Positions 8,585 to 16,402 of a stretch of DNA of 28,062 bases are shown here, in pieces; the first letter of the stretch is position 1, and the number at the start of each line of letters is the position of its first letter. The stretch is taken from positions 1 through 28,062 of the forward strand of contig WBZZ01001014.1 of the NCBI GenBank assembly GCA_019918135.1. Direction: 5' to 3'. This DNA is from Paulinella micropora (lineage: Eukaryota > Cercozoa > Imbricatea > Euglyphida > Paulinellidae). A program made the translations under genes and the position numbers. The notes under the pieces were generated by a model. That model had not been told where the DNA came from, did not search any database, and saw only the letters and a program-made list of their open reading frames with translations.

Positions 8585-10270
8585 TTATTCTTCTCCTTCG
8601 CACTCGTGATCTTCTCGGTCCGAAATCAAAGAACCAAACAGGCCGTTTTTTTCAAGGTCTTCTGCAACGGACTTCTCCTTTGAGTACTTCCTTAGCCATG
8701 CTGTGAAAGATTGGTACAGTTCTGTGTAAGGCTTGCCGTCGCTCTTGACTGGCGAGGCCTGTGGGTTTTGCTTTAAATACGCATCCATAATTCTTTGGTA
8801 GAGCTGAGCTGCGCTAATGGTCACTACCGAGTAGTAAAAAATCGTCAAGCCAGCCACTACTTGTTCGCCGCCAGGGGCTGTGCACACAGACTTGCTTGAA
8901 CCGCATTTGCTACATCCAACCAGCCTCTGCAGCACATGATACACATAGACGCACGAGTAAATGCTCATCGGCTTAAATTCTGAAAGCAGCGGCACTACCG
9001 AGAATTTCAGGTTTTGAGCTACAACCAATCTCACTGCGGGGTCATAATGCAGCAAAGCCTTGGACGGAGGCAGGAGCCCGCCCGGAATGGTCGCGTAGTG
9101 ATCTATTTTCATCATGACTTCTAGGGCCTTGCAGACTTCTTTGGCATTGTAAGCAACCAGGGGCTCAAACAAGGCGCCACGTATGCCCCGGGCCAGAGCG
9201 CTACCGCCAAACGTGTTACATAGGAAGAGCAGGTAGTGCATAATCACGACGCTGTCAAGGTTTTCTGGGCTTTGCAGCTCGGCGGGCAACGGGTAGAGAT
9301 GCGTGCTCCTTTGACAGAATATCGTCGAGCCTTTGTCGTCGGTCCAGAAGGGCATGTCTATGTCAATGAAGCGATAATCGATTTTTTTCCCGTCCTCGCT
9401 CGCTTTCTGAACCATGTTTTTGGCATGGATGTCCAACCAGACAAGGGTGGGGGCTTTCTGCTGCTTTTGCTGCTGCTGCTGCTCGGCGGCGGCCGCCGAG
9501 GTCTGGCGAGTGTACGTGACCAAGCCCCGAATGCAAGTCATAACTCCGCCTAAGCAGTGGCTCAGCGTGGCGCGATCGGTAGCTTTGTTATTCTTCCACA
9601 CCCAAAGACTGCGGAAGCCTGTCCCCTGAAGCACACCCATGTCGAGCTGATCGTACATGGCCATCTGTTGGATCACGATTCCTTTGGGGTTATTTCTGTT
9701 ATCGTTTAGCACTTCCCTGAAACGCTCCAGCAAACTTACCAAACTCCAGTTGTTTGGCAAATTCCCAATATAGTCCAAAAGCTCTCTTTCACGCATAAAC
9801 GTATACTCCGTAATTGCCTGTCCGGGGCCTTTAAAGCTTGTGGCGCCTGTCTCGACACACAGGTATCCAAATCCTGTACATTCGACGGTCACTTCACGCC
9901 GGTAAAGCCCTCCCTCCTTTAAGCAGTCGGAGCGCATAGCATCGAGGATTTTGCAATAGGACGTGGGCCCAGGCTCCAGAGAATTTCCCTTTTTGGAGGT
10001 TTCGCTTGGCTTGGCAAATTCGACGCACAGCCTATATACTTTTGAATCTTGTGGATGAAACAAGACTACGTGCCCAAATCCGTGGGCAAAGCTGGTTATT
10101 TCTCCCGACGTGAGCAGTGCGCACAGATCTGCAAGGAGTTTGCTGTAGTCAGCGCTTACGAAAACTGATTCTCCGGCAGGATCAGCGCCTGTACTCGCGT
10201 CAGAAAGAGCATCACCCGTCCAGATCGAGTAATGATCTTCGTCCGACTTTGTTGTTTTCTGTAAATCCAT
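8585..10270 (-). CDS. Divergent protein-kinase-like protein
   Basis: ATG 10270 starts a 561-residue protein; in-frame codons further upstream come from GC hairpins and are rejected. The C-terminal half contains a kinase-type catalytic loop WLDIHAKNMV (D280, N285) and a metal-binding-like FIDIDM (D303/D305), the order expected for the HxD...N and DxG motifs of protein-kinase or aminoglycoside-phosphotransferase-like folds. The N-lobe lysine and glycine loop are not clear. A polyQ stretch (near residue 264) precedes the catalytic loop. A CxxC pair with another cysteine lies in the C-terminal part. AATAAA overlaps the stop codon. Possibly a virus kinase or pseudokinase; the substrate is unknown. 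Codon use is more AT-rich than in the GNAT gene that diverges from it. Confidence 0.7.
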   Translation of the reverse strand: MDLQKTTKSDEDHYSIWTGDALSDASTGADPAGESVFVSADYSKLLADLCALLTSGEITSFAHGFGHVVLFHPQDSKVYRLCVEFAKPSETSKKGNSLEPGPTSYCKILDAMRSDCLKEGGLYRREVTVECTGFGYLCVETGATSFKGPGQAITEYTFMRERELLDYIGNLPNNWSLVSLLERFREVLNDNRNNPKGIVIQQMAMYDQLDMGVLQGTGFRSLWVWKNNKATDRATLSHCLGGVMTCIRGLVTYTRQTSAAAAEQQQQQKQQKAPTLVWLDIHAKNMVQKASEDGKKIDYRFIDIDMPFWTDDKGSTIFCQRSTHLYPLPAELQSPENLDSVVIMHYLLFLCNTFGGSALARGIRGALFEPLVAYNAKEVCKALEVMMKIDHYATIPGGLLPPSKALLHYDPAVRLVVAQNLKFSVVPLLSEFKPMSIYSCVYVYHVLQRLVGCSKCGSSKSVCTAPGGEQVVAGLTIFYYSVVTISAAQLYQRIMDAYLKQNPQASPVKSDGKPYTELYQSFTAWLRKYSKEKSVAEDLEKNGLFGSLISDREDHECEGEE

Positions 10271-10312
10271 CAAGTGCCCCTCTTCTCCTTTAAGGATTCT
10301 ATTGCAGCCCTT

Positions 10313-10372
10313 CAGCCCGCTTGCGCGGGCTGGAAAGAAAACAAGGGGGCCCATCCCGCTTGCGCGGGATGG
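10313..10372. repeat. Two co-varying GC hairpins with identical TTGC loops
   Basis: Hairpin 1: CAGCCCGC (10313-10320), loop TTGC, GCGGGCTG (10325-10332). Hairpin 2: CATCCCGC (within 10351-10359), loop TTGC, GCGGGATG (within 10364-10372). The third stem position differs on both sides in a compensating way. Related hairpins lie at 1912-1933 and 15821-15840. They sit in the divergent gap between the genes starting at 10270 and 10493. Confidence 0.7.
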
Positions 10373-10492
10373 AAGGGGGGAAAGGGGGGCGGGGGCGGGG
10401 GGGTGTATGAAAAGGGGAGAGGGAGGGGGGTGCACCCCCCCCCCGTCCTTCTGCGTCTTTCAGCTTTGTACCAACAGGGATGTCCAAAGAAA
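10373..10492 (+). promoter_or_regulatory. G-run tract and G6-TGCA-C10 palindrome
   Basis: Several G runs, then the palindrome G6-TGCA-C10 (10425-10444), ending 49 bp before the ATG at 10493. Same element type as at 5871-5891. Between the divergent kinase-like and GNAT genes it could serve both. Confidence 0.4.
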
Positions 10493-12034
10493 ATGCAAGA
10501 GTCGGCCCCAAGGAAAAAAAGACCCATCGACGCCGTCGCGGCCACGACGGATAAGTCTGTGCACTGCAACTTTTGCCTGTACGGCCGGCAGAGAAGGAAC
10601 TACGTGGGCTGCTGCACCTGCCCCCGCTGGTCGGAGCTGACTGAACACGACGCGCTCTTTTACTCTAGCTACTGGGGAGTATTCCGTGCGACCCCAGGAC
10701 ACATCCCGCCGCCGTCGGTCCTAGCTGCGCGGAACGGCCTTGTCCGCGAATACGGCCTGACACGCACCGTCAAAACGCCGCTGCCACTGGCCTTCCAGCG
10801 GGGTGCGGGGGTGGCGGCAGACGCTGAGATGGATCATCTGGAGGTATACCGCGGCGATGCACAGTATGTGGGCTTTGTGAGCAATTACAAAGGATCAGGC
10901 AGGCCGCCAGAGGGCTGGCAGCGGACAAACAACCTATACTCGGACAGCTGCGAGAGCTATCTGCGGGTGCTGCCGGTACCTGTGGACGAGCGCCCGCCCC
11001 GCTGCCCATCCCCCGAGGAAGCCCCAGTGGACCTCTCCGAGGAAAACTCCGCAGAAGCTCCGGAAGCACTCTTTTTTGGGGAGGCCCCCGTGGCGGCCGA
11101 GCAGGAAATAGCTGTGGTGGTAGGGGGATGCCGCGCGCGACGGGCCACGCCGGATGACACTCAGGCGCTGCGCGAGTTGGTATGGGTCGGCGGCGGGATG
11201 CTGTGCAGACACAACTGGGAATACCTGAAGAATCCGAAGGCAAACCTGCTGTTTGTGTACGAGCAAACAGAAGACAAACAGCTTGTGGGGCTGGCGCTGT
11301 GCACGCGTCCGGAGGATGAACGCCCGCCGGAGTTGGAGCCACGCAACAGCCGCGCGGTTTACGTGCATTCGTTCGAAGTTCACCCCCGCTACCGAGGCCA
11401 GGGCGTCGGCAGCAGGTTTTGTCGCGAGCTGCTAGCGCAGCTAGAACAGTACACCGACTCCGGATTTGTGTACCTGCACAGCTATTCGGCGACTGTGATG
11501 CGTTTTTGGCGTCGCCAGGGCTTCCAGCCTTACCAAGCCGCGCACGAACTAGCCATGCGTTACCAGCTGAGGCGTAAGACACCGCTGCCCCTGTTACTGC
11601 AAAGCGCCGGTCAGGCGCGAGAGTGCGCTGTGCGCCTGAGCTTCGGCTCCGAGGCGTGGCAGGAACGCAAGGGCAACGGCGCAGAGTGCTTGGTGGATAA
11701 GGAATCGCTGCTTTGGGCGGCCAACCTGCGCGGTCCACAACGGGTCCTGCAATTCAAGGGGGTACTCGTGCCCGGGCGGCGCGTCTACTTCACGCGCCTG
11801 GTCGTGGAGCACTTGCACACAGGTGTGCTCACCTACAGCGACCACGAGGAGCTGTACTGTTCAAACGGCAGCACGCGCGCTTTTTGGGGGGGCGGCAGCG
11901 GTCCCGCGAGCCCGGGTTTCGGGGGGACGTGCGGCTCCTGTGCGAGGTGGACGGGCAAGAGGTGTTTTGGGGCTGGGCAACGCGGAACGAAGAACTCACG
12001 CCCGAGGCCAAGGAGCTGGGGCTGCGGTTGCTAG
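10493..12034 (+). CDS. GNAT-family acetyltransferase, large multidomain protein (main frame)
   Basis: The frame is open from 10274, but the upstream part is hairpin and G-run DNA; the ATG at 10493 is chosen. An N-terminal basic patch (RKKRP, residues 7-11) may be a nuclear signal and is followed by a small Cys cluster (C25, C28, C40, C41, C43). Residues about 216-346 form a GNAT domain: beta strands around VYVHSFEV, the acetyl-CoA pyrophosphate loop R-G-Q-G-V-G within HPRYRGQGVGSRF (about residue 296), and the C-terminal FWRRQGF strand. GNAT enzymes transfer acetyl groups from acetyl-CoA to amines. A further domain follows. At a G7 run (11886-11892) the coding potential moves to the -1 frame, so residues from about 466 to the stop at 12034 are probably not native (see next entry). 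Confidence 0.8.
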   Translation: MQESAPRKKRPIDAVAATTDKSVHCNFCLYGRQRRNYVGCCTCPRWSELTEHDALFYSSYWGVFRATPGHIPPPSVLAARNGLVREYGLTRTVKTPLPLAFQRGAGVAADAEMDHLEVYRGDAQYVGFVSNYKGSGRPPEGWQRTNNLYSDSCESYLRVLPVPVDERPPRCPSPEEAPVDLSEENSAEAPEALFFGEAPVAAEQEIAVVVGGCRARRATPDDTQALRELVWVGGGMLCRHNWEYLKNPKANLLFVYEQTEDKQLVGLALCTRPEDERPPELEPRNSRAVYVHSFEVHPRYRGQGVGSRFCRELLAQLEQYTDSGFVYLHSYSATVMRFWRRQGFQPYQAAHELAMRYQLRRKTPLPLLLQSAGQARECAVRLSFGSEAWQERKGNGAECLVDKESLLWAANLRGPQRVLQFKGVLVPGRRVYFTRLVVEHLHTGVLTYSDHEELYCSNGSTRAFWGGGSGPASPGFGGTCGSCARWTGKRCFGAGQRGTKNSRPRPRSWGCGC

Positions 12035-12366
12035 ACGAGCAGACCTTCTGGATGTGGGGCTTGCGCTTGCACAAAAGGCGCGGAGACCAGACAGGTGGCC
12101 TGCTGCAAGCGTTGCAGGGTGACTGCAAAGTCTCGGAATGCGGGGTTGATGACTCGTTGTGGCGGGGGTGCCCGTTGCGGAAACTACCGCCACAACCTGT
12201 GCTGGCGGCCGAATACGCGTTTTTTGACCGAGAGGGGCGCCTGTCATCGCCCGCCCGGGAGAGGGGCGGGCCTGCCGATTTAGCCAAGCAGCTATTGGCC
12301 CTCGAGGAAGGCTTTTCCACCATAGAAATGGTGGACGACGACGAACAAGACGAGGAACAGGAATGA
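11887..12366 (+). CDS. C-terminal part of the GNAT protein in the -1 frame
   Basis: This frame (open from 11713) shows good coding character only after the G7 run. It is Trp/Leu-rich with ordered charged residues and ends in a strongly acidic tail (VDDDEQDEEQE) typical of a real C-terminus. The upstream frame meanwhile turns into Gly/Ser/Cys/Arg-rich nonsense. The best reading is one gene 10493-12366 of about 620 residues with one base missing in the homopolymer, or a -1 ribosomal slip. No ATG in this frame suits an independent start near the junction. The stop (12364-12366) abuts the convergent stop at 12368. Confidence 0.6.
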   Translation, partial: GGRQRSREPGFRGDVRLLCEVDGQEVFWGWATRNEELTPEAKELGLRLLDEQTFWMWGLRLHKRRGDQTGGLLQALQGDCKVSECGVDDSLWRGCPLRKLPPQPVLAAEYAFFDREGRLSSPARERGGPADLAKQLLALEEGFSTIEMVDDDEQDEEQE

Positions 12367-12367
12367 A

Positions 12368-13060
12368 TCAAGCCGGCCATCCGGATTTTGTTTTCTCAAG
12401 TGTACACAAAAGTAAATCACGTTTTTTTAATAAAAGAAAATTTTCTTTGGACAAGTATTTCTTTTTTAACGCGCCCAACCCACTCGCGCGGCGGAGCAGT
12501 GAGCAAAACAAAACACGCGCAAATAACAGGGAGGCGGGAAACGCCACCTCCGAGTTACCGTCGCCAGTGTCCTCGGCTGCCTCGTACAAGCCGCCCGCTA
12601 GCCGCTCCCAGGGCTGCGCGCCAGCAACCACAGTCTGTCGGTCGTAGTACAGGTACAACAAACTCAAGCCCGTGCGGCCAGCGACCTCCGGCACGCGCCC
12701 GGCCCGCAGGTCCGCCAGCAAACGTTGCAGTCGCTTGAACCTGGCCGCCAGCGGCGGGTCGTGCGGCACGCCGTCCACCTCGAACCAATGCGGGTTAAAA
12801 CGAATGTATGTAATTGGCAGGTCCCTGAAGCTAGGGTTGGCTGCTAAGGCAGTGTTGATCTTCAGCATGCGCCCGAGCTCGCACCGGTACCGTCGGTGTG
12901 CGAACTCGTCGTTGCACAGCAGCAGGATGCACCGGCGGTCGCCCGGTAGCGACTGGAACTCGAGCAGGTGGAAGTCGGGGCGCGAGCTGACGTTGCCCTC
13001 AAGCTTCGGCTTGAGCTGTGAGTCACAGTGCTTGTAGAAGATGGTATTGGCAAAGTCACG
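12368..13060 (-). CDS. Giant-virus 'RPDF/IRFNP' nuclease-like domain, 5'-truncated
   Basis: The minus-strand frame is open from a TGA at 13061-13063 to 12368 (230 residues). The first ATG is at 12868, but the conserved core begins upstream: RPDF at about 12982-12971, a DE-x-AHRRYxCELGRM stretch at about 12910-12866, then ITYIRFNPHWF near 12809-12777. This order (RPDF, acidic-His-Tyr-Cys-Glu-x-x-RM, IRxNPD/H) is characteristic of a restriction-endonuclease-like family common in giant viruses, usually fused behind C2H2 zinc fingers. The position usually VDE is CNDE here. No start codon precedes RPDF, so the gene has lost its 5' part, or the exon is joined to the fingers at 13479-14008. The C-terminal 40 residues run through AT-rich terminator DNA. 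A decayed copy lies at 14020-14400 on the other strand. Confidence 0.6.
   Translation of the reverse strand, partial: RDFANTIFYKHCDSQLKPKLEGNVSSRPDFHLLEFQSLPGDRRCILLLCNDEFAHRRYRCELGRMLKINTALAANPSFRDLPITYIRFNPHWFEVDGVPHDPPLAARFKRLQRLLADLRAGRVPEVAGRTGLSLLYLYYDRQTVVAGAQPWERLAGGLYEAAEDTGDGNSEVAFPASLLFARVLFCSLLRRASGLGALKKKYLSKENFLLLKKRDLLLCTLEKTKSGWPA
12421..12475. terminator. T-run/AATAAA region after the GNAT gene
   Basis: T7-AATAAAAG at about 12422-12436, then alternating A- and T-runs. It would provide poly(A) signals for the plus-strand gene ending at 12366. It lies inside the 3' end of the opposing minus-strand frame, whose last residues (Lys/Leu-rich) look like read-through of non-coding DNA. 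Confidence 0.4.
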
Positions 13061-13063
13061 TCA

Positions 13064-13520
13064 ACGCACAGCGCTGACAGCGAGAAGTCTGCAGTGCTGC
13101 TCAGCTGTCGAACATGCGCACACACGGCGAGAGCCTTCGTGCACAGTGCAAACGTTGCGCAGCTCCAGAGCCATGCGCACACACGGCGAGAAGCCTTTCT
13201 GCAGTCGTGAAAGCGTTTGCGCATCTGAACTAGAGCACAAGCGCACACACGGCGAGAAGCCTTATCGTTGCAATGCAAAGCTTTCGACAGCTGCCATCGA
13301 AGCACAGCGCAGCACACGGGCGAGAAGCCTTATCTGTGACGTGCGAAATGCGTTTCGACAGTCTAGACTCAAACACAGCGCACACACACGGGCGAGAAGC
13401 CTTTCAGTGTGTCAATGTGCTAAGCGTTTGCGACAGCTAGCTCAAAGCAAAGCGCACGCACACTGGCGAAAGCCTCTATCAGTGTGCACGTGCGAAAGTT
13501 GCTTTGAGAGCGCCAGAGTG
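13064..13520 (+). pseudogene. Decayed C2H2 zinc-finger array
   Basis: At least six linker remnants (H-T-G-E-K-P type, DNA core ACACGGCGAGAAGCC or variants) occur near 13126, 13184, 13247, 13317, 13387 and 13459. The spacing is about 58-72 bp instead of the 84 bp of an intact 28-residue finger. The second cysteine or histidines are missing in most units and the frame changes between units. A long open frame (13041-13937) runs through but continues into the antisense of the intact fingers, so it is not a real product. This is a degraded finger array on the plus strand, next to the minus-strand nuclease domain. Confidence 0.65.
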
Positions 13521-14008
13521 AGCAAATCGGGCTTCGCACTCTGGGCAGGCAAACGGCCTTTCGCCAGTGTGTGTTCTAATGTGTTTTTTAAGATGGGCAG
13601 CCTGAGTAAAGCGTGCTTCGCATTCTGGACAGGCAAACGGCCTTTCGCCCGTGTGTGTTCTAATGTGTCTTCTAAGATTGGCAGCCTGAGTAAAGCGGGC
13701 CTCGCACTCTGGGCAGGCAAACGGCCTTTCGCCAGTGTGTGTTCTAATGTGTCTTGTAAGGTCAGTAGCCAAGCAAATCGGGCCTCGCACTCTGGGCAGG
13801 CAAAGGGCTTCTCGTCACGGTGTGTATTAGCGGTAGTAGTCTGTCTTTGTTGTTTTTCTGCGTGCCGCGCGCACAGCGTGGGCCAGTCACGGTCCCTGGC
13901 CACGGTTGCTAGCGTCGCCAAGTTTTCGTGTTCGTAGCAGCTTTCACAGGCCGGGCGGTCGGCTGATTCTTGCCCTGCTCTCCATTCCTTAAACCACAAG
14001 CGTTGCAA
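13479..14008 (-). CDS. C2H2 zinc-finger protein fragment (frame-broken)
   Basis: The minus-strand frame from 14008 gives a Cys/His module (ACESC...LCARH) and then the first C2H2 unit ([12 protein letters not shown]). Near 13775, inside that finger, the coding frame moves to -1 and continues as two perfect 28-residue fingers with [16 protein letters not shown] linkers (84-bp period at 13565, 13649, 13733) plus a final half finger, ending at 13479. Cysteine and histidine spacing (C-x2-C, F-x5-L, H-x3-H) is canonical. No ATG is present at the 5' end (14008 is TTG and a stop lies just beyond), and no terminal domain follows. DNA-binding finger arrays of this sequence type normally precede the nuclease domain seen at 12368-13060. 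Probably the 5' and middle part of a broken or spliced finger-nuclease gene. Confidence 0.65.
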
Positions 14009-14019
14009 GAGCTAGACAC

Positions 14020-14400
14020 TCGCTTTGTGAAGACCGATCAAATGTCAGCAGCTCGAGGGCAGGTGCTGCGCTTGCAACGACGAGTTGAGCACCGCCGTAC
14101 AGATGTGAGCTCTGCGCTGCATTTTACCAGCGCTGTGCTTCAACAAAGAATTCTCCGATCTGCCATCGTGTACATCCGTTTCAATCCGCACTGTTTGAAG
14201 TGACGGCGTGCTACGCGACCCTTGAAGATAGGTTCAAGAAGCTACATCGCTGCTGAAAAAGATCAGAGATGGCGCTAAATTGCAACCGGAGGGTGACTTG
14301 TTTATTTGTACTAAGCCGAACAAAGTCAGCGACGCACAGCCTTGCAGCGCCTGTGCTGTACGACATTCGACATGACGACGGAAATCGCTGCGCCTTTGCT
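14020..14400 (+). pseudogene. Decayed second copy of the IRFNP nuclease domain
   Basis: The plus strand carries the 14-mer TGCAACGACGAGTT (14073-14086), identical to the DE-motif region of the minus-strand nuclease (12903-12916). Further on comes YIRFNPH at about 14171-14191, aligned in order and distance with the intact copy, followed by a shared GGTTCAAG segment. Stops and frame changes interrupt it (TGA soon after IRFNPH). It is a degraded paralog in opposite orientation. Beyond about 14290 similarity fades. Confidence 0.6.
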
Positions 14401-14715
14401 CTCGCGATTGTGTGCGCTATTAAGTAATGATAAAAAACCAGTATGAGACATGAAAGAAAAAAGTCTTGTATAATAACAGTCCCCATTTGCTCCTCTATTT
14501 TTTTATTGGCCTGACTTTGCCCGCCTGGCCCTTCCCCCATCCCTTTTATTTGCCCCCTCGCCCTGCTTTGTTGGGGAGGGGGAGGGGAAGTGGGTTACTT
14601 GAAAAAAGGGGAGGGGAGGTGGGGGGTGCCCCGCCCCTCCCCACCCCTTGTCAGAGGCGCCGCCCCTCCTACAAAAATTGTGCAGCGACATTTCGGTCGA
14701 TTTACTCGCCCAAAA
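14401..14715 (+). promoter_or_regulatory. 5' region of the ribonucleotide reductase gene
   Basis: Contains TATAATAA near 14468, T-rich DNA, then a G-run/C-run block (about 14607-14647, with GGGGGGTGCCCC at its centre), about 70 bp before the ATG at 14716. CAAAAATG directly precedes that ATG. No gene is seen in this stretch. Confidence 0.4.
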
Positions 14716-14765
14716 ATGTCCGAAGTAAAGGCGGCCGAGGCTAAGAGCAGGCCCTGCTGGTCGCT

Positions 14766-15797
14766 GTGCCGAGCCCGAGAAAGAAAAGAAAGTTGAGGTC
14801 GGAGGAGCCTTCCACTCCTCTACTCTTGCAACAGGACGACACCAACTACACTCTTTTCCCACTCAAGTTTCCTGAAGCGTATGAATTCTTCAAAAAACAG
14901 CAGGCGAGTTTGTGGTCCGCGGAGGAAGCAGATTTGACTGAGGACGCACTACATTACAAAACAAAGCTGACGGAGGACGAACGAGTCTATGTCGACACGA
15001 TTCTGGCATTTTTTGCGGCGAGTGACGGGATTGTAATTGAGAATTTGGCGCTGCGGTTTCTACAAGACATCCAAGTGCCGGAGATCAGAGCGTTTTATTG
15101 CACGCAGCTGTACATGGAGACGATCCACAGCGAAACGTATAGTTTGCTGATTCAGACTTTAGTTCCGGACAAAGAGAGGCGGCTGCAGCTGTTCCGTGCG
15201 ATTGAAAGTATGGATGCAATTAAAGCAAAGGCGGACTGGGCTTTGAAGTGGATTCGCAGCGACGCAGCCTTTGCACAGCGCCTTGTGGCGTTCGCGTTCG
15301 TGGAGGGTTTGTTTTTCTCGGCGAGCTTCGCGGGGGTTTTCTACTTCAAGAAGCGGAATCTGCTGCCCGGGCTGTCGACGTCGAATTTGTGGATCAGCCG
15401 GGACGAGGGGCTGCACTGCGACTTTGCGTGCTTGCTGTACAACAAGTTTCTGGAGCCCGAGCAGCGCTTGTCGGAGAAGGTTGTGCACGAGATGGCCTTG
15501 GACGCGGTGGAGGTGGAGGAAGCGTTCGTCCGCGCGAGCCTGCCGACGGAGCTGATCGGCATGAACGCTGAGCTGATGTGTTCGTACGTGAAGCTGTGCG
15601 CGGACAGGTTGTTGGTGGCGCTTGGGTACAAGAAGATCTGGAACGCCAAGAACCCTTTCCCCTGGATGGAGATGATCTCGATGCAGACGTCGGCCAACTT
15701 CTTTGAGCGGCGCGAGACCTCGTACCAGAAGCCCGGGATCATGGCGGCGCTGAACGGCGTGTCAAACCACAAGTTCGACACCGGTGTGGATTTTTAG
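14766..15797 (+). CDS. Ribonucleoside-diphosphate reductase small subunit (R2)
   Basis: Class Ia R2, which houses the di-iron/tyrosyl radical cofactor and, with R1, reduces ribonucleotides to deoxyribonucleotides. From GTG 14766 the visible key residues are W50 (LWSAEEADL), D87 (AASDG), E118 and H121 with the radical-tyrosine position Y125 in METIHSETY, then the VEGLFFSASFAG and RDEGLHCDFA motifs that supply the remaining metal ligands. The C-terminus GVDF ends in Phe, as needed for docking to R1. Length (343) is normal for viral and eukaryotic R2. There is no in-frame ATG at the 5' end; an ATG at 14716 (after CAAAA) lies in the +1-offset frame and would join by a -1 shift within the A-rich stretch near 14780-14795. 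No R1 gene is in the window. Confidence 0.95.
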   Translation: MPSPRKKRKLRSEEPSTPLLLQQDDTNYTLFPLKFPEAYEFFKKQQASLWSAEEADLTEDALHYKTKLTEDERVYVDTILAFFAASDGIVIENLALRFLQDIQVPEIRAFYCTQLYMETIHSETYSLLIQTLVPDKERRLQLFRAIESMDAIKAKADWALKWIRSDAAFAQRLVAFAFVEGLFFSASFAGVFYFKKRNLLPGLSTSNLWISRDEGLHCDFACLLYNKFLEPEQRLSEKVVHEMALDAVEVEEAFVRASLPTELIGMNAELMCSYVKLCADRLLVALGYKKIWNAKNPFPWMEMISMQTSANFFERRETSYQKPGIMAALNGVSNHKFDTGVDF

Positions 15798-15820
15798 CCT
15801 TCGGGGAGGGGCAAGCACCC

Positions 15821-15840
15821 CAGCCCGCTGCCACGGGCTG
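15821..15840. repeat. GC hairpin of the CAGCCCG/CGGGCTG family
   Basis: CAGCCCG (15821-15827) and CGGGCTG (15834-15840) just after the R2 stop. It belongs to the hairpin family also at 1912-1933 and 10313-10372. A G-run/C-run palindrome follows (about 15855-15886). Confidence 0.6.
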
Positions 15841-15888
15841 AATGGAGAGGTGGGAGGGGGGGGAAGCGCGGGGGGGCTTGCCCCCCGG

Positions 15889-15971
15889 TTTGAGCGGCGA
15901 GAGACCTCGTACCAGAAGCCCGGGATCAGGGCAGCGCTGAACGGCGTGTCAACACCGGTGTAAATTTCTAG
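15889..15971 (+). pseudogene. Partial tandem copy of the R2 3' end
   Basis: 83 bp that repeat R2 codons 15702-15797 almost base for base (TTTGAGCGGCGAGAGACCTC onward), with about 13 bp missing near the end and a few substitutions. The copy keeps a TAG after the truncated end. It lies 92 bp behind the real stop, separated by a hairpin and a G/C palindrome. It cannot encode a useful protein by itself; it marks a local duplication. Confidence 0.85.
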
Positions 15972-16402
15972 TCTTCCGGAAGTTTGCGCTTGAAGTTTTC
16001 AGTGCCAGACTTTTGTCAAACCTTTAATTAAAAAACCTTTTTGTTTTGTACTTTATTTTGTAGCCTTTTTGGCTGGCGGGCCCTGCACTGCGCGCAAGTC
16101 GGCCCAAAAAAAGAACCTGCTGGGTTTTCATTTTTTTTGTGCTTTGGGATGGCTTGAGCGCAGCTAAGATTTCGGAGACAGCATTTCTCTACCAACACAG
16201 GAGGGCAACGAGACGGAAAAAAGAGGGAGCGAGGGGCACGGGGGAGAGGAGGCAAGCCTCTCCCTTCCACCCTTCTCTCCCCCCCCCCAACTTGTGCTTT
16301 TTCTTCTTCTTTTTTTTTAAGATAAAGAGTGAAAGGGAAAAAAGAACGAGACGCTCACGCAGCTTTTGGTTTTCTGGTTTTTGGAACAAAGGGCCCCGAA
16401 AA
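15972..16402. other. Intergenic region with R2 terminator and Sel1-gene 5' tract
   Basis: TTTAATTAAAAAACC (16021-16035) is a likely terminator/poly(A) site for the R2 transcript. The rest shows an unremarkable stretch, a C10 run (about 16270-16288) and a T-rich tract (16300-16320), which then leads to the ATG at 16403. I see no gene here. Confidence 0.4.

Noticed and set aside
10770..11738. 322-codon minus-strand frame opposite the GNAT domain.
   Set aside because: Arg/Pro/Ser/Cys-rich shadow of a GC-rich gene; the GNAT motif on the other strand is clear.
13090..13760. Regularly spaced repeats that could suggest a CRISPR array.
   Set aside because: Period and sequence are those of C2H2 finger linkers (84 bp or eroded); spacers are coding, not unique.
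13041..13937. Long open frame on the plus strand (298 codons).
   Set aside because: It joins frames of decayed fingers to the antisense of intact fingers; conserved Cys/His order is not maintained.
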